Below the pieces are notes generated by a model. The model was given only the letters and a program-made list of their open reading frames with translations, was not told the origin of the DNA and made no database searches. Below are positions 23,301 to 37,534 of a stretch of 64,000 bases of DNA, piece by piece; within the stretch, counting starts at the first letter, position 1; every line of letters begins with the position of its first letter. This DNA comes from Streptomyces qinzhouensis (GTDB lineage: Bacteria > Actinomycetota > Actinomycetes > Streptomycetales > Streptomycetaceae): contig NZ_CP042266.1 of the NCBI RefSeq assembly GCF_007856155.1, positions 7,006,001-7,070,000 on the forward strand, read 5' to 3'. A program made the translations under genes and the position numbers.

Positions 23301-24182
23301 GCGGCCGGGAACGCCTTCCTGGACGCCCTGGCGGAGCACCGGCGCGGCCGGGGCCTGCCCGCGACCGCGATCGCCTGGGGCCCCTGGGGCGAGGACGAGA
23401 CCGGCGACGACAACGAGGCCGCCCGCCGGCAGATGGACCGTCGCGGACTGCCCGCGATGGAGCCGGAACAGGCCCTGCGTGTCTTCCGCCGGATCCTCGA
23501 CCACGACGACATCGCGCTCACCGTGGCCGATATCGACTGGGAGCGCTTCTACCCGGCGTTCGCGCTCTCCCGGCCGCGACCGCTGCTGCACGACGTCCCC
23601 CGGGTCGCCGAACTCCTCACCGAGACGGCCGCCCCCGCCTCCTCCGGCGGCCGGCCCGCCCTGGTCGAACAACTCCTCGGCACACCCCCCGCCGAGCAGC
23701 GGCACTTGGTGCTCGCGGCCGTACGTACCGAAGTGGCCGCCGTCCTCGGGCACGACTCGGACGGCATCGGCGCCAACCGGGCCTTCCGGGACCTGGGCTT
23801 CGACTCGCTGACCGCGGTCGAGCTGAGCCGGCGTCTCGCCCCCGTCACCGGGCTCCAACTGCCGCCGACGCTGGTCTTCGACCATCCGACGCTCGCGGAC
23901 GTCGCGGCCCATGTCCACCAGCGGCTGACCGACGCCACCGCCGAACTCTTCGCCACACTCGACCGGCTGGAGAGCAGGCTCGCCGATTCGGCGCTCGACG
24001 CCGACGCGGGCCGGGCGGCCGTGGAGCGGATGTCCCTGGCCCTCGCCCGGCTCAAGGAACTCGTCGCGGACGGGGACGGGGACGGGGACGGGCACGAGCC
24101 GGACCGCGCCGAGGCCACCGCGAACATAGGCGACGCCACCGACGAGGAGATCTTCGAACTGCTCGACCGGGAGCTGGAATGA
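8331..24182 (+). CDS. Type I polyketide synthase, three modules
   Basis: A 5283-residue cis-AT multienzyme. Residues 1-33 form a charged coiled coil ([14 protein letters not shown]...), an N-terminal docking domain matching the tail of the upstream synthase. Three modules follow: KS-AT-DH-KR-ACP (about residues 34-1810), KS-AT-DH-KR-ACP (1832-3590) and KS-AT-KR-ACP (3612-5200). All three KS domains have TACSSS with the HGTGT and NIGH histidine motifs. The C-terminus ends in a helical docking tail ([13 protein letters not shown]). The stop overlaps an ATG by four bases (ATGA) at 24179, but the next gene probably starts at 24263. The ATG at 8331 is the only start that keeps the docking helix; its ribosome site is weak, consistent with coupling to the preceding gene 15 bases away. 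Several interdomain linkers carry short tandem repeats. Confidence 0.97.
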   Translation: MVNDETLVKYLRQVTADLRESRRQVAELEERAAEPLAIVGMACRLPGGVSSPDELWRLALEGREGISGFPTNRGWDVDGLYDPDPERQGTSYTREGGFLHEAGDFDPAFFGISPREALAMDPQQRLLLETSWEAVESAGIDPQTLKGAGVGVFTGMSYHDYISQIDAVPDGLEGYLGTGNAGSVVSGRVAYVMGLEGPAVTIDTACSSSLVALHLAGQALRDGECSMALAGGVTVMATAATFVDFSRQRGLAPDGRCKSFAAAADGTGWAEGAGMLLVERLSDAQRLGHPVLAVIRSSAVNQDGASNGLTAPNGPSQQRVIRQALSSGGLSTADVDAVEAHGTGTPLGDPIEAQALLATYGQGRPEGRPLWLGSIKSNIGHAQAAAGVAGVIKMVMALRHGILPATLNLDEPTPHVDWASGAVSLLRETTPWPETGRPRRAGVSSFGISGTNAHTILEQAPAEPEPGPAVSVSGTGGALPFVVSGRGTAAARAQAARLSDWIRERPEDALPDIARSLITSRPAFEDRRVVVAADRESLLAALAAAGRGEPYPGLTTPTSGEIPGDRSVFVFPGQGSQWVGMGRELYASSEVFRGRLDECAAALDPLVDWSLVDVVRGDSGAPGLERVDVVQPVLWAVMVSLAAVWESWGVVPAAVVGHSQGEIAAACVAGGLSVGDAAKVVALRSRALRAMAGDGAMVSVALAATEAEALTGDGVSLAAVNGPASVVLSGDRSALTPVVERLRAEGVRTKWVPVDYASHSAHMERIHEELLEVLSGIEPVASRVPLYSTVSAGVIDTSVMDAGYWFDNIRGTVRFHETVQALIADGLTAFVEISPHPVLAMSVQDTLDQADTTGLSIGTLRRDENEHESFLTAAAELLVAGATVDWTAVLDGHGGQRVPLPTYAFQRERFWLQSATGTIGDAAGLGQGVIGHPLLGALVAVADRDVAVFTGRISLRTHPWLADHAVLGTVILPGTAHVELAIRAGDQVGAARLEELVIHSPLLLTDGANEAGEAGETGEGVDLQVVVGAADESGYRTVDIHSRPHTEADWSQDDWTHHASGTLTSAPGRPAEPPAEPAAWPPPDATPVDLDGVYDRLAVAGFGYGPVFQGLRTTWRSGQDVYAEVELKAGDITDPADYGIHPALFDAALHAMSLTSVGDGPQDAEANQGRLPFSWSGVSLYAGGASMLRVRLRRESEDTVSLVAADPTGAPVFSVDSLVLRPVTAEQVRERRGARVENMFTLDWAALDPARVGAAGRAGTGTFAVLTTLDERGSAAVRQGLVRQGIGAGTGSTLAELAELAKLAALAEEGPAPETVVLPAVALPEGAAGARQAACAVLELVQEWLRDSRWDASRLAVLTSGAVAVGPDEDDLRDLAAATVWGLIRTAQSEHPDRFVLVDADERAIGDGSWLPGALSGEPQTAVRAGDSYLARVHRAHAAEEDGEPPRAWDPSGTVLVVGGTGVLGSLIARHLVDRGARRLLLTSRRGIEAPGARDLVARLTADGTTVEVAACDAADAEALAATLAGIPPEHPLTAVVHTAGVLDDGVIESLTPERFDAVFASKVDAAWNLHRLTEELPLAAFMMFSSASGTFGNAGQANYSAANAFVDALAQYRRARGLPAVAVGWGLWAEASGMTGHLDEADRGRISRGGAGALSIGQGLALFDAALAAPRAAVLGMRLNTSVLRAQAAGGVLPHLLRDLVRVPVRRAASAEGAGGGGLAERLAGTDPAEQQRLVLELVRTHVAAVLGHTDPERVGAGKAFRELGFDSLTSVELRNRLNAATGLRLPATLVFDHPTSTAIAELVREQILGQDPAAPNRPAASPNRPGPSDEPLAVVGMACRFPGGAGSPEELWKLVMAGGDGITTFPEDRGWDVQALYDPDPEHQGTSYTQEGGFLHDAGEFDAGFFGISPREALAMDPQQRLLLEAGWQAVESAGIDPLTLKGSDTGVFAGLMYHDYASRLASVPEGLEGYLGTGNAGSVVSGRVAYVLGTEGPAVTVDTACSSSLVALHLAGQALRQGECSMALAGGVTVMSTPDAFVDFSRQRAFAPDARCKAFAAAADGTGWSEGVGMVLLERLSDARRRGHTVLAVLRSSAVNQDGASNGLTAPNGPSQQRVIRQALSAAGLSTSDVDAVEAHGTGTALGDPIEAQALLATYGQDRPEGRPLRLGSLKSNIGHTQAAAGVAGVIKMVMALRHGVLPPTLHVDEPTPHVDWASGAVELLTEAVPWPETGRPRRAAVSSFGISGTNAHAILEQAPDDGTVEVPAVDDGVLVPWVVSGRGADGVRGQAARLHAWLLERPEDRSVDIGHSLLSSRSLFEDRLVVLGSGRESLLDGLAAAAEGAPWPGLVQPTADVSVGRCVFVFPGQGSQWVGMGRELYASSPVFRERLDECAAALDPLVDWSLIDVVRGDEGAPGLERVDVVQPVLWAVMVSLAAVWESWGVVPAAVVGHSQGEIAAACVAGGLSVGDAAKVVALRSRALRAMAGDGAMVSVALPAAEAEALTGDGVSLAAVNGPASVVLSGDRSALTPVVERLRAERVRSKWVPVDYASHSAHMERIREELLDVLSGITPSSSRVPLYSTVSAGVIDTSVMDAGYWFDNIRGTVRFHETVQALIADGLTAFVEVSPHPVLAMSVQDTLDQADTTGLSIGTLRRDENEHESFLTAAAELFVAGATVDWNTAAYTDRDTRQVPLPTYAFQRERFWLPTGGGATGDAAGLGLGTVRHPLLGAAVSVAENGTTLLSGRISLRTHPWLADHAVLGSVLLPGTAFLELAVRAGDQVGCGRVEELVIQAPLVLTSDEAVDVQVIVGAPDGSGLRAVDIYSRTHTEGEWADEAWTLHAAGALDASPANTGPDTAAGADPAGTDLTVWPPPRATPVELDGFYELLGGSGFQYGPLFQGLRAAWRSGDDIYAEVGLPEHEHAATDGFGIHPALFDGALHGIVLGTTTDGAATEPRGLLPFSWTGVSLYASGASVLRVRLRRQGGDAVALIAADPTGAPVVSVDSLVLRPVTADQVRPGGGARRSHLYALDWTPTAGGAPAGGDRTWGVLDTEAAGAMAAGAVPGARRGPLDALLADGSVPDVVLLETAAATAATAATAAAAADGAAGIHGAAAARDLVGAVLATVQEWLATPGTEAARLVVLTRGAVAVGPDDDITDLPAASVWGLLRVAQNEHPDRFVLVDADAAVKSGAVQDAVELDEPQIALRGDTVYVPRVHRAPDGADDGPRDWNVPGTVLVTGGTGTLGTAVAEHLAAGGAQRLLLVSRQGPDAPGARELAARLTAAGTATEVAACDVADRTALAGLLAEIPAEQPLTAVVHAAGTLDDGILESLTPERIAAVFAPKADAAWHLHELTAELPLTAFVLFSSAAGTFGSAGQGNYAAANAFLDALAQHRRARGLPAVSLGWGLWAETSALTGRLSQGDRDRMDRTGAGALGTDEGLALLDTAVDTSRATLLPMRMNTAALHSQANSGALPQLLRDLVRVPARRTAAGDAGTGNPLAARLTGRTGPEQQRIVLDLVRGHVAAVLGHSDPKSIGAHRAFRDLGFDSLTAVELRNRLSAATAIRLPATLIFDCPTPEAIAGFVLERALGQGEHTDRPRAVATTADEPMAVIGMACRFPGGVASPEDLWRLVAEGRDGISGFPADRGWDLANLYHPDPEHEGTTYTREGGFLHEAGRFDPGFFGISPREAVAMDPQQRLLLETSWEAVESAGIDPLTLRGTDTGVFAGLMYHDYAVQLAAVPEGAEAFLGIGNAGGVASGRVAYVLGTEGPAVTVDTACSSSLVALHWAAQALRQGECSMALAGGVTVMATPGAFVDFSRQRGLAADGRCKSFAAGADGTGWAEGVGMLLLARLSDAQRLGHPVLAVIRSSAVNQDGASNGLTAPNGPSQQRVIRQALSAAGLSAADVDAVEAHGTGTTLGDPIEAQALLATYGQNRPEDRPLRLGSLKSNIGHAQAAAGVAGVIKMVMALRHGILPATLHVDEPTPHVDWASGAVELLAESMPWPETGRPRRAAVSSFGISGTNAHAILEQAPESISETISEATPAAVPALPGPVPWVVTGRGPAGLRGQAARLAEWARTHPEADAADIARSLATARSAFDERLVVLGADREALIAGVTAVGRGEPRPGAVLGGPGGLAAGSVGLLFAGQGSQRPGMGRALAAASPVFAAALDEVCAALDPHLDQPLRDVLFAEPDTPRAALLDRTGWTQPALFAVEIALFRLLRSWGVTPDFVAGHSIGGLAAAHAAGVLSLADAATVVAARGRLMEALPEGGAMAALQTTEEEIAAEPGILDGRVSIAAVNGPQAVVISGDEDAVDEIAGHWRAQGRKAKRLKVSHAFHSSRMEPALEEFERVLASVTLQPPVVPVVSDTTGEPLTDAEATSPRYWAEHIRRPVRFHQVITTLTAQGADRLVELGPDGVLSAMARQSLTGEAAAGTVVVPLLRTDRDEYEAALTAAATLFVHGTPVDWAALLQPLGGRRVPLPTYAFQHERYWLEARTSAADPAPAGQDADSPFWAAVERGDASVLAETFASAGVRAPAEAWEPVLPALASWRENRHGRTATDSWRYRVTWKLRTRTPAAVLTGNWLLIVPDGPEHKEVGDRCAEALEKYGATVTLLRAGQLGPDDRDDRPGLDDRDDRDDGDDRPGLDDRAAWRALLHDAVQRTGTVSGVVSLIGLAEEPHPRHPSVPEGLAGTLALVQGLGDAGIGAPLWCLTRGAVSTGAADPLRSPDQALLWGFGRVVGLEHPERWGGLVDLPEEPGTHCWEQLCGILAAAGDEDQLAVRPSGVFLRRLTPAPATGSPSPSPSPSPSPSPSPDRDPDPDRGGNWTPHGTVLITGGTGVLGAQLARWAVAAGGRSLLLLSRRGPDAPGAGALRTELEAAGARVSIVSCDITDRAALERAVATVPDGQPLTTVVHAAGVDVHQYEPAAGLTLDLLAPVVAAKVAGARALEDLIADQPQIESFVLFSSGAGIWGGGGQGSYAAGNAFLDALAEHRRGRGLPATAIAWGPWGEDETGDDNEAARRQMDRRGLPAMEPEQALRVFRRILDHDDIALTVADIDWERFYPAFALSRPRPLLHDVPRVAELLTETAAPASSGGRPALVEQLLGTPPAEQRHLVLAAVRTEVAAVLGHDSDGIGANRAFRDLGFDSLTAVELSRRLAPVTGLQLPPTLVFDHPTLADVAAHVHQRLTDATAELFATLDRLESRLADSALDADAGRAAVERMSLALARLKELVADGDGDGDGHEPDRAEATANIGDATDEEIFELLDRELE
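8430..13755 (+). other. PKS module C: KS-AT(methylmalonyl)-DH-KR(B-type)-ACP
   Basis: The AT has GHSQGE and YASHS, the methylmalonyl-CoA signature. The DH has [10 protein letters not shown] (HxxxGxxxxP) and [11 protein letters not shown], so both catalytic residues are present. The KR has GGTGVLG and AAGVLDD-type LDD, the B-type pattern that usually precedes an E double bond. The ACP serine is in [10 protein letters not shown]. The expected outcome is a methyl-branched trisubstituted alkene. Confidence 0.87.
10030..10905 (+). repeat. Methylmalonyl-AT block, copy 1 of 3
   Basis: This AT-coding stretch is nearly identical at nucleotide level to 15416-16295 and 25985-26885. For example, the segment coding PLVDWSL...VVRGD...[10 protein letters not shown] differs by only a few bases among the three, while flanking linkers differ freely. 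The copies also share a more T-rich base use than their surroundings, pointing to recent duplication or gene conversion. Confidence 0.8.
15416..16295 (+). repeat. Methylmalonyl-AT block, copy 2 of 3
   Basis: The second copy of the near-identical acyltransferase block. It differs from copy 1 at scattered silent sites and a few residues ([10 protein letters not shown] against [10 protein letters not shown]). Confidence 0.8.
17601..17655 (+). repeat. Ala-Ala-Thr nonanucleotide tandem repeat in PKS linker
   Basis: Tandem GCCACCGCA units code for an alanine/threonine run in the KR structural region of module D. The repeat is in frame and sits at a surface linker position. Confidence 0.8.
19166..23920 (+). 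other. PKS module E: KS-AT(malonyl)-KR(A-type)-ACP
   Basis: The AT carries GHSIGG and HAFHS (malonyl). The KR lacks LDD (it reads [10 protein letters not shown]) and has tryptophan in [10 protein letters not shown], again A-type with an intact SYAAGN. It has the same architecture as module B, including the FWAAVERGD linker before the KR structural subdomain. It should leave a second L-type alcohol. Two low-complexity linkers lie at about 22228-22310 (Asp/Arg) and 22755-22802 (Ser-Pro). Confidence 0.86.
22755..22802 (+). repeat. Ser-Pro hexanucleotide tandem repeat in PKS linker
   Basis: About seven tandem copies of CCCCGT code for an (SP)n run between the KR structural subdomain and the KR catalytic subdomain of module E. 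It is in frame and probably a flexible hinge. Such repeats are prone to slippage and to assembly error. Confidence 0.85.
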
Positions 24183-24253
24183 CCGGGACCCGGCGGACCG
24201 CGGCGAACAGGGAGCAGTCAGGCGCGATGGCGACAGCAGGCGCGATGGGGACA

Positions 24254-24258
24254 GAGGG
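24254..24258 (+). promoter_or_regulatory. Ribosome binding site deciding the terminal PKS start
   Basis: GAGGG ends four bases before the ATG at 24263. The upstream in-frame ATG at 24179 has no such site and would depend on coupling to the preceding stop codon. Confidence 0.5.
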
Positions 24259-24262
24259 AACG

Positions 24263-30577
<6,315 letters not shown>

Positions 30578-30628
30578 GCAGTAGACAGTGGACCGTTCGC
30601 ACCAGACGTACCAAGGAGAGTGAGCCCC

Positions 30629-31843
30629 GTGACCGAAGCCACCCAGTCCGGCACCTGCCCGCATTTCCCGTTCAGCAATGGACGACCGGTTGAACTGGAG
30701 CCCGAATACATCGAGTTCCGGCGCGACAAACCCGTCGCGCGCGTCGAACTGCCGTACGGCGGCGAGGCCTGGCTGCTCACCAGAATGGCTGAGGTGAAGG
30801 AGTTCCTCGGTGACACCCGGTTCAGCCGCCAGGCGATGAAGGGCCTCAGCCCCCGCTACACCGAGGCGCCGATCGCCGACGAGGGCGGTCTGCCGATGAT
30901 GGACGGCGCCCAGCACCTCCGCACCCGGCGCCTCCTCAACAAGGCGTTCAGCCGCCGCCGGGTCGAGACCCTGCGGCCCGCCGTCACCACGATCGTGAAC
31001 GATCTGGTCGACGCGATGGAGGCGGGTGAACGCCCGGTGGACCTCGTCGCCGAGTTCGGCAACGCGATACCCCGCGAGGTCAACTGTCTGCTCCTCGGCG
31101 TGCCCAGCGAGGACTGGACCCGGCTGGGCCGGCTCGTGGACGACGTCATCCACCAGGGCGTGATCCCTCAGGAACAGCTGATCGCCTCCTGGACCGAGCT
31201 CACCGGCTACTTCATGACCATGATCAAGGACCGTCGGCTCACCCCGACGGAGGACCTGATCAGCGAGATGCTCCAGGCCAGAAATGGCGAGGACGCGTTC
31301 ACCGACGAAGAAGTCATGATGAACGCCGTGGTCGTCTTCGTCGCCGGGTACGAGACCACCGCCTGCCAGATCGTCAATATGATCTGCGCCCTGCTGCGCG
31401 ACACCGAGCAGCTGGAATGGCTCCGGGACAATCCGGACGCCCTTCCGCAGGCGGTGGAGGAACTGCTCCGCTATGTACCGCTGACCGCGGCCGGAGTGAT
31501 GCCGTCGGTGGCCGTCGAGGACGCGGAGATCGGCGGGGTGCCGATCGCCGCCGGTGAGGCGGTCTACACCTGCGTGGTCTCGGCCAACCGCGACGAGGAG
31601 GTCTTCACCGAGCCCGAGAAGCTGGACCTGCGGCGGGGCAACGAGGTCAACCAGCATGTGGCCTTCGGTGCCGGACCGCACTACTGCCTCGGCGCCTCTC
31701 TCGCCCGGGTCGAGCTCCAGGTGGCGCTGGAGGCCGTCCTGCGGCGGATGCCCGCCCTCCGGCTGGCCGTTCCCGAGGCCGAACTGCCGCTGAAGAACGG
31801 TCTGGTGCTGCGCGGCTTCGAACAGTTCCCGGTCGTCTGGTGA
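30629..31843 (+). CDS. Cytochrome P450 (first of a pair)
   Basis: A haem monooxygenase of about 404 residues. The I-helix is VAGYETTACQ, the K-helix ExxR is in VEELLRYVP, and the haem loop FGAGPHYCLGAS has its cysteine near residue 353. AAGGAG at 30613-30618 precedes two GTG codons. I prefer the one at 30629 because the GTG at 30620 is only one base from the site. It lies 51 bases after the PKS stop on the same strand and overlaps the next P450 by four bases, so it is probably co-transcribed with the PKS. The likely role is hydroxylation or epoxidation of the released polyketide; the position cannot be told from sequence. Redox partners are not in the window. Confidence 0.95.
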   Translation: MTEATQSGTCPHFPFSNGRPVELEPEYIEFRRDKPVARVELPYGGEAWLLTRMAEVKEFLGDTRFSRQAMKGLSPRYTEAPIADEGGLPMMDGAQHLRTRRLLNKAFSRRRVETLRPAVTTIVNDLVDAMEAGERPVDLVAEFGNAIPREVNCLLLGVPSEDWTRLGRLVDDVIHQGVIPQEQLIASWTELTGYFMTMIKDRRLTPTEDLISEMLQARNGEDAFTDEEVMMNAVVVFVAGYETTACQIVNMICALLRDTEQLEWLRDNPDALPQAVEELLRYVPLTAAGVMPSVAVEDAEIGGVPIAAGEAVYTCVVSANRDEEVFTEPEKLDLRRGNEVNQHVAFGAGPHYCLGASLARVELQVALEAVLRRMPALRLAVPEAELPLKNGLVLRGFEQFPVVW

Positions 31844-33084
31844 CCCCCGGTACGGCAGGCGCGGCGGCCGGGGGCCGGCCGTCCGGCACCGAGCAGGTGC
31901 CCGAGTTCCCGTTCGCCGACGAGAACGGTGTCCAACTCGGCGCCGAGTACGATCCGCTGCTCACCCAGGACGGGCTCGCCCGGGTGGCCATGCCGCACGG
32001 CGGTGACGCCTGGATCGCGACCAGGATGGCCGATGTCAAGCAGGTGCTCTCCGACCCGCGGCTGAGCCGGACCGCGGCCGCCCGCCCCGACTCGCCCCGC
32101 TACACCCCGGAGGTGCTGCCCAGCGGGGGCGTGCTGGTGGGACTCGACGCGCCCGATCACACCCGGATCCGCCGACTGCTCGGCAAGGCGCTCTCGGTCG
32201 GCCTCATGGAGGGCATGCGGCCGTGGATCCGGGAGACGGTGGACGAGATCCTCACCGAACTTCTGGACCAGGGACCGCCCGTGGACCTGGTGCGGGAGCT
32301 GGGCGAGAAGCTGCCCCGGCTGACCATCTGCAAGCTGCTGGGCATGCCCTACAGCGACCGGCACCGGTTCGACGAATCGGTGGACGTGGTGGTCTCCATG
32401 GCCACCCGCTCCCGGGACGAGGTCGGCCGCGCCTGGAGCACCCTCTCCGCGTACATCGGCGAACTGGTCGAGGCCAAACGCCGGGAGCCCGCCGAGGACC
32501 TCATCTCCGCACTCCTGGAAGTACGGCACGACGGCGACTCCTTCTCCGACCGGGAGGTGATCACCAACGCGATCGCCGTGCTGGTCGCCGGATACGAGAG
32601 CACCGCTTCCGAGCTGAACACCATGGCCTATCTGCTGATGGTCCACCCCGGTCTGAAGGAGAGCCTCCGGGACGACCCCGCGCGGATCCCGGCCGCCGTC
32701 GAGGAGATGCTGCGCTATGCCGCGCTCAGCCCGGCGGGCGCCATGACCTGCCGGGCCACCGAAGATGTGACGATCGGGGAGACGGAGGTCCGGGAGGGCG
32801 ACGCGGTGGTGCCCTGTCTGGTCGCGGCCAACTACGACCACAACGTATTCGACCAACCCAGGGCGCTGGACCCGGACCGGGCCAACAAGGGCAAGCACCT
32901 CGCGTTCGGCTTCGGCGCCCACTACTGCATGGGCGCCCGGCTGGCCCGTATCGAACTCCAGGAGGCGCTGACCGGGCTGGTCGAGCGGATGCCCGGACTC
33001 CGGCTCGCGGTCGGCGAGAAGCTGCTGCCGCGCCGCACCGAGATGGGGATGCGCGGATTCCTCCGGCTGCCGGTGACCTGGTAG
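31840..33084 (+). CDS. Cytochrome P450 (second of a pair)
   Basis: A 414-residue P450 whose GTG overlaps the preceding stop (GTGA), indicating translational coupling. The I-helix is VAGYESTASE, ExxR is in VEEMLRYAA, and the haem loop FGFGAHYCMGAR has its cysteine near residue 363. The N-terminus is proline/glycine-rich before the conserved FPFADENG segment. It resembles its neighbour in architecture but is clearly diverged, so the two probably act at different positions on the same product. A GC-rich 6-bp-stem hairpin lies directly after its stop at 33085-33099. Confidence 0.95.
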   Translation: MTPGTAGAAAGGRPSGTEQVPEFPFADENGVQLGAEYDPLLTQDGLARVAMPHGGDAWIATRMADVKQVLSDPRLSRTAAARPDSPRYTPEVLPSGGVLVGLDAPDHTRIRRLLGKALSVGLMEGMRPWIRETVDEILTELLDQGPPVDLVRELGEKLPRLTICKLLGMPYSDRHRFDESVDVVVSMATRSRDEVGRAWSTLSAYIGELVEAKRREPAEDLISALLEVRHDGDSFSDREVITNAIAVLVAGYESTASELNTMAYLLMVHPGLKESLRDDPARIPAAVEEMLRYAALSPAGAMTCRATEDVTIGETEVREGDAVVPCLVAANYDHNVFDQPRALDPDRANKGKHLAFGFGAHYCMGARLARIELQEALTGLVERMPGLRLAVGEKLLPRRTEMGMRGFLRLPVTW

Positions 33085-33099
33085 CCGCGGTCCCCGCGG
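33085..33099 (+). terminator. Short GC hairpin after the P450 pair
   Basis: CCGCGG, three bases, then CCGCGG start immediately after the P450 stop and end the rightward PKS/P450 transcription unit, which faces the convergent regulator gene. There is no T-tract, so this is only a candidate. Confidence 0.3.
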
Positions 33100-33253
33100 A
33101 CACGGGCCAGGGCGCCGCGGCCGGAGCCCCGCAGCGGGCCCGCGGGCGCCGCCGCATCCCTGCCGACCTTCGCGCTGACGGGTCGGCCGGGGTGCGGCGG
33201 CACCCGTCCGCCGGGTGAGCGGCCGTCCCCTCGGCAGGGCCGGGAGCAGTCCG

Positions 33254-33904
33254 TCAGGCGGGCGATACAAAGCCCGACTCGTACGCGGCGATCACGGCCT
33301 GGGTGCGGTCCCTCACTCCCAGCTTCGCGAGCACCGCACTCACATGGGTCTTCACCGTCTCCGTGCCGAGAATGAGCTGCGCCGCGATCTCCGCATTGGT
33401 CAGCCCCCGCGCCATCAGCCGCAGCACCACCGCCTCACGCTCGGTCAGCCCGGCGCGCTCCATCGTCGCCCGGGCCGCGCCGCCCCCGTACTCGGCCGCC
33501 AGCGACCGTACGGCGGCCGGGAAGAGCAGCGACTCGCCCTCCACAATCACCCGCACCGCGTGCACGAACTCCGCGGGCCTGGCGCGTTTGAGTAGGAATC
33601 CGTCGGCGCCCGCGCGCAGTGCCTCGTACACGTACTCGTCGTTCTCGAAGGTGGTGACGACGAGGATCTTCGGCGGCGTTTCGACGGTACGCAGCACCGC
33701 ACGGGTCGCCTCGATACCGTCGAGCAGCGGCATCCGTACATCCATCGCCACCACATCGGGGCGCAGCCGGCGCACCAGCGGGACCACCGCCGCGCCGTCC
33801 GCCGCCTCCCCGGCGACCTCGATGTCCGGCTGGGCCTCCAGAATCGCGCGCAGCCCGGCGCGCACCAAGGGTTCATCGTCGACGAGAAGTACGGAGATCG
33901 GCAC
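33254..33904 (-). CDS. Response regulator, NarL/LuxR family
   Basis: 216 residues. The receiver domain has acidic residues D9/D10 and phospho-acceptor D55 in DVRMPLLDG, with the switch threonine in VVTTF and lysine in FLLKR. The C-terminal LuxR-type helix-turn-helix is LTEREAVVLRLMARGLTN through TVKTHVSAVLAKLG. The start is GTG at 33904. It belongs with the histidine kinase upstream on the same strand, but a short inverted-repeat element ends only about 12 bases before its start codon. Its native promoter or operon link therefore appears to have been displaced. The best guess for its target is the divergent ABC transporter. Confidence 0.93.
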   Translation of the reverse strand: MPISVLLVDDEPLVRAGLRAILEAQPDIEVAGEAADGAAVVPLVRRLRPDVVAMDVRMPLLDGIEATRAVLRTVETPPKILVVTTFENDEYVYEALRAGADGFLLKRARPAEFVHAVRVIVEGESLLFPAAVRSLAAEYGGGAARATMERAGLTEREAVVLRLMARGLTNAEIAAQLILGTETVKTHVSAVLAKLGVRDRTQAVIAAYESGFVSPA

Positions 33905-33916
33905 GGTGCCAGCCTA

Positions 33917-34110
33917 AGGGCTGTCCCGAAATCCCCGGCGGGCGCACGACGACAGCTACGGCACTCCCCCTGGGCCTTCGGCCCGGGCGGTACCCCCACG
34001 CTGCGTTGTCGAATCGCCCAAATACATCCAGTATGAGGGCGACCCTCCGCCTTGCGATGCACCGCATCTGACGCCGCGCGCTGATCCACCAGGGATTTCG
34101 GGACAGCCCT
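33917..34110. mobile_element. Short non-autonomous inverted-repeat element A (MITE-like)
   Basis: A 194-bp element bounded by 19-bp perfect terminal inverted repeats (AGGGCTGTCCCGAAATCCC at 33917-33935, its complement at 34092-34110) and flanked on both sides by TA. It has no coding capacity. TA duplication and short perfect ends fit mobilisation by an IS630/Tc1-mariner type transposase supplied in trans; the family is my inference. It occupies the gap between kinase and regulator. Confidence 0.8.
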
Positions 34111-34112
34111 TA

Positions 34113-34285
34113 GGTCGTGTCCGCAATGTAGCGCCGTCCGCCCGGAGGGCGGGGCCTGCGGCTCCCCTGGGGGTGCCCCCACCTGGGCTACCGCCCGGAG
34201 GAATCCCCACCCGTGCCCGAAGGGCACAGGGGGAGAGAGCGTGTGCCAGGCGTCGCGGGCCGGGCGGGACTTCGCGGACACGACC
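34113..34285. mobile_element. Short non-autonomous inverted-repeat element B (MITE-like)
   Basis: A 173-bp element with 12-bp perfect terminal inverted repeats (GGTCGTGTCCGC at 34113-34124, its complement at 34274-34285), again flanked by TA (34111-34112 and 34286-34287). Its left TA is the same dinucleotide as the right TA of element A, so the two abut. The repeat sequences differ from element A, implying a different parent transposon. No gene is present inside. Confidence 0.75.
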
Positions 34286-34286
34286 T

Positions 34287-34310
34287 AACCGCCGCTTTGG
34301 TGCGGCGGTT
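34287..34310 (-). terminator. Hairpin terminator after the histidine kinase
   Basis: A perfect 9-bp stem (AACCGCCGC / GCGGCGGTT) with a six-base loop begins seven bases beyond the kinase stop codon. It would stop minus-strand transcription before element B and the response regulator. There is no long T-run, as is usual in high-GC actinomycetes. Confidence 0.55.
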
Positions 34311-34316
34311 CGGCGC

Positions 34317-35483
34317 TCATGCGGGCCCGCTCAGCGGCAGCCCCACCCGGACCCGCCACTCGCCGTCCCGTGGACCGGTGACGGCCTCCCCGCCCAGCAG
34401 TGCCGCCCGCTCCCGGATCCCGCGCAGTCCGCTGCCCCGTCCCGGCCGGGCGGGCTCCCGGAGCGGGCTGACGACCTCCAGCTCCAGCACCTTCCCGGTC
34501 ACGGCTATCCGCACCCGGGTCGGAACGGGCCCCGCGTGGCGCAGCACATTGGTCAGCGACTCCTGCAGGATCCGGTACCCCTCCCGGGACACCGGCCCCG
34601 GCACCCGCTCCACCGGCCCGGTCACCTCCATGTCGACCGCCGCCCCCGAGGCCCGCGCCGACTCCAGCAGCCGGCCGGTGTCGGCGAGCGACGGGCGCGC
34701 GCTCGGCGGCGCCCCCGACTCCCGCAGGACCCGCAGCACCCGCTCCAGGTCCTCCAGCGCGGCCCGACCGGTCTCCTCGATCGCGGTCAGCGCGCGCTCG
34801 GTGAACTCCGCGCTGCCCGCCGCCTTCGCCGCCCCCGCCTGCACCACCGCGACCGTCAGCGCGTGCCCGATCGAATCGTGCAGCTCGCGGGCGATGCGAT
34901 TGCGCTCCAGCAGATCCTCGGTGCGCTCCTCCAGGGCGGTCAACCGCTCCTGGGCGGAGGGACCGAGGAGCCGCCGGGCGAGCAGCGCGGCCAGCTCACC
35001 GATCCACACCACGCAGCCGGCCAGCACCACCAGCGGCAACGGGGCGAGCACCGTGGGCCAGCCGGACCCGCCCGGCAGGTCGATGAGGGAGACCCGGCCG
35101 GGCGCGCCGACGGTCCCCCTGGCCAGATCGACACAGAGCCCCAGCAGATTGACCGTCAGATAGCCGGTCAGCAGGCCGAGCACCATCCGGACCTCCAGCC
35201 ACACCACCGTCCGCCCCCGGTCGGCCCAGGTCCGCGAGGGCGCGGCGGCAATGCCCGAGGCCGGATCCCGGTAGCCGAACGGGGTGAGCAGCAGCCGGGC
35301 CTGCAAACCCTCCACCAGCCGCGCCGCCGGTATCAGCCCCACCAGTGCCATCAGCGCGAACGGCACGTACAGATGCTCGTCCATGACGAACAGCCACATC
35401 GCGAAGGCGATCGTGCCGAGGAGGACATGGAGCAGACGGGTGTAGGTGACCCGGCGGATCAGAGATCGGAGCAGCATGGGCAT
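34317..35483 (-). CDS. Sensor histidine kinase (HisKA_3 type)
   Basis: 388 residues. The N-terminal half has several hydrophobic membrane segments (for example LLHVLLGTIAFAMWLFV and VLAPLPLVVLAGCVVWI). The phospho-acceptor box is ARELHDSIGHAL with histidine near residue 202. The ATPase part has the N box ESLTNVLRHAG and the G box GRGSGLRGIRERAALLGG. This layout is typical of NarL-partner kinases in streptomycetes. ATG at 35483; a second in-frame ATG lies two codons later. It is transcribed divergently from the ABC transporter and, before the two insertions, was probably in an operon with the response regulator. Confidence 0.93.
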   Translation of the reverse strand: MPMLLRSLIRRVTYTRLLHVLLGTIAFAMWLFVMDEHLYVPFALMALVGLIPAARLVEGLQARLLLTPFGYRDPASGIAAAPSRTWADRGRTVVWLEVRMVLGLLTGYLTVNLLGLCVDLARGTVGAPGRVSLIDLPGGSGWPTVLAPLPLVVLAGCVVWIGELAALLARRLLGPSAQERLTALEERTEDLLERNRIARELHDSIGHALTVAVVQAGAAKAAGSAEFTERALTAIEETGRAALEDLERVLRVLRESGAPPSARPSLADTGRLLESARASGAAVDMEVTGPVERVPGPVSREGYRILQESLTNVLRHAGPVPTRVRIAVTGKVLELEVVSPLREPARPGRGSGLRGIRERAALLGGEAVTGPRDGEWRVRVGLPLSGPA

Positions 35484-35590
35484 TCGACCATCGTGCCAGC
35501 GAGGGCCCCGGGACGGCTCCCCCGCACGGGGGAGACGCTCCCCTCGGCCGGGTGATGTCCCGCCCGCTCGCCTCGGCCAGGCTTACTGCC
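35484..35590. promoter_or_regulatory. Divergent promoter region, kinase / ABC transporter
   Basis: 107 bases separate the two divergent start codons, so promoters for both units must lie here. No clear -35/-10 pair or strong Shine-Dalgarno is visible for the transporter gene. Its promoter would be the natural target of the neighbouring response regulator. Confidence 0.4.
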
Positions 35591-36532
35591 ATGACCAGCA
35601 TCGACGTCGTCGGAATGACGAAGCAGTACGGGGCGAAACGAGCCCTGGACGGGGTGACGTTCAGCGTGCGCCCCGGCCGGGTCACCGGTTTCCTCGGGCC
35701 GAACGGAGCCGGCAAGTCCACCGCCATGCGCCTGATGGTCGGTCTGGACCGGCCGACCTCGGGCACCGCCACCATCGGCGGCAGTGCCTACGCCTCACTG
35801 GCCGACCCGCTGCGCACGGTCGGCGCGCTGCTCGATCCGCAGGCGGCGCTCGGTTCGCGCACCGCCCGGGCACATGTGAAGATTCTCGCCGCGGCCGGGC
35901 GGATTCCGGCCCGCCGAGTGGAGGAGGTCCTGGAGCAGGCGGGGATAGCGAGCGTCGCCGGCCGCAGGATCAAGACGTACTCCCTCGGCATGCGACAGCG
36001 GCTCGGGATCGCGACGGCCCTGCTCGGTGACCCCGAGGTGCTGCTCCTGGACGAGCCGTCGAACGGGCTCGACCCCGAAGGGATCACCTGGATCCGTGAG
36101 CTGATGCGGAGCCTGGCGGCGGAGGGCAGGACCGTCCTGGTCTCCAGCCATCTGATGGGCGAGACGAGCGCCTTCGCCGACCATCTGGTGGTGCTCGGCA
36201 AGGGCAGACTCCTCGCCGACACCCCGCTCGGGGAGTTCGTCTCCGCCTGGACCGTGCCGAGAGTGTGGCTGCGGACCGCGGACGCCGAGCGCACCCGGTC
36301 GGCGCTGGCCGCGGAGGGACTCACCTTCTCCGGGAGCGGCGACGGCCGGTGGACCGTCGAAGGCGCGGACCTCGCCGGCATCGGCGCGCTCGCCGCCCGG
36401 GAGGGCCTGTCCGTGCTGGAACTCGCCGCGGAGGAGCCGTCCCTGGAGGACGCCTATCTCGCCCTGACCGCCGGTGAAACCGAGTTCACCGCCGTGGCAC
36501 CCCGTACCGAAACCCCGGAGGCATCATCATGA
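35591..36532 (+). CDS. ABC transporter ATP-binding protein
   Basis: About 313 residues from the ATG at 35591, chosen because the conserved fold begins there (MTSIDVVGMTKQYG); an in-frame ATG at 35552 adds 13 unconserved residues. Walker A is GPNGAGKST, the signature YSLGMRQRL, Walker B LLLDEPSNGLDPEG and the switch histidine is in SSHL. A C-terminal extension of about 90 residues is typical of ABC-2 exporter ATPases. It overlaps the permease gene by four bases (ATGA). It likely energises export of, or immunity to, a metabolite, or defence against a membrane-active compound. Confidence 0.95.
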   Translation: MTSIDVVGMTKQYGAKRALDGVTFSVRPGRVTGFLGPNGAGKSTAMRLMVGLDRPTSGTATIGGSAYASLADPLRTVGALLDPQAALGSRTARAHVKILAAAGRIPARRVEEVLEQAGIASVAGRRIKTYSLGMRQRLGIATALLGDPEVLLLDEPSNGLDPEGITWIRELMRSLAAEGRTVLVSSHLMGETSAFADHLVVLGKGRLLADTPLGEFVSAWTVPRVWLRTADAERTRSALAAEGLTFSGSGDGRWTVEGADLAGIGALAAREGLSVLELAAEEPSLEDAYLALTAGETEFTAVAPRTETPEASS

Positions 36533-37359
36533 CCAGAGCGCCCGCCGGCTCCGGCTCCCCGGCCGCCGTACAGGCCGCGCCGCACTCGCCCGCCGCCTCG
36601 GCCCCGACCGCTCCCGCCGAGGTGTTCTCGGCGGCCCTGCGCTCCGAGTGGCTCAAGATCGTCACGGTCCGGTCGCTGTGCGTCGCCCTGGGACTGGTCT
36701 TCGTGGCGACGGCCGGCTTCACGGTCCTCGCCAACGCGACCATGACCGAGGAGATGCGGACCGAGGCCGACTTCGACCCGCTGTACGCCTCGTTCGCGGG
36801 TCTCGCCATGGGACAGGTCGCCGCGATCTGCTTCGGCGCGATGACGGTCGCCGCGGAGTACCGCACCCGAGGCATCGGACTCTCGCTCGCGGCGGTGCCC
36901 CGCCGCGGGGTGCTGTACGCGGCCAAGCTCACCGTCATCGGCATATCCGCCCTGCTGGTGGGCCTCGCCACCAGCGTCGTCTGCTTCTTCGCCGCCCAGT
37001 CGCTCCTCGGGGCCGACGGGGTGGGGGTGCTGTCGCCGGGCGCGCCGCGGGCGATCGTGGGCGGCGGCCTCTACCTCGCGCTCATCACCGTCTTCGCCGC
37101 GGCCCTCACGGTTCTGCTGCGCAGCGGACCCCTGGTGATGGGCATTCTGATCCCCTTCCTGATCATGGTCTCGTTCATCCTCGGCGGTCCCGAGGAGATG
37201 GGATTCCTGGAGTTCCTCCCCGACCACGCGGGCCAGCAGATGCTTCTGCGGGACCCGTCCGGCACCCTCGGCGCCTGGGGCGGGCTGGGCGTCCAGATCC
37301 TCTGGGTGACAGCCGCGGTCTGGGCGGGCCGCTCGGGGCTGCTCCGCCGGGACGCCTGA
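36529..37359 (+). CDS. ABC-2 type transporter permease
   Basis: 276 residues. The Ala/Pro-rich cytoplasmic head is followed by about six hydrophobic segments (starting with SLCVALGLVFVATAGFTVL, then ISALLVGLATSVVCFFAA, LYLALITVFAAALTVLL, MGILIPFLIMVSFILGG and a last one near ILWVTAAVWAG). The SEWLKIVTVRS entry motif is usual for this permease family. Translation is coupled to the ATPase by the ATGA overlap. It forms the membrane half of the exporter. Confidence 0.92.
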   Translation: MTRAPAGSGSPAAVQAAPHSPAASAPTAPAEVFSAALRSEWLKIVTVRSLCVALGLVFVATAGFTVLANATMTEEMRTEADFDPLYASFAGLAMGQVAAICFGAMTVAAEYRTRGIGLSLAAVPRRGVLYAAKLTVIGISALLVGLATSVVCFFAAQSLLGADGVGVLSPGAPRAIVGGGLYLALITVFAAALTVLLRSGPLVMGILIPFLIMVSFILGGPEEMGFLEFLPDHAGQQMLLRDPSGTLGAWGGLGVQILWVTAAVWAGRSGLLRRDA

Positions 37360-37534
37360 GCCCGCCGCCCGGCAGCGCGCGCCGGAACCGTGTACCCGGG
37401 TGGCGCGGCTCGCCCGCCGCGCCGGGTTCGGCCGCCCGTCCGAGCGCGGCCCCGGTCCTGGGATCCATCATGTGTTCGATAATCTTCGATCTTCATCAGG
37501 GCCGGGGAAGCATGTGCGGAACGAGGAGTGGGAT
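37360..37534. promoter_or_regulatory. Intergenic region before the membrane-anchored protein
   Basis: 175 bases with a locally AT-richer stretch (about 37468-37500) that may hold the promoter of the next gene. No operator or repeat was recognised. Confidence 0.3.

Noticed and set aside
33905..34316. A small gene in the kinase/regulator gap
   Set aside because: All frames there are short and fall within the two inverted-repeat elements; none has a credible start with a ribosome site.
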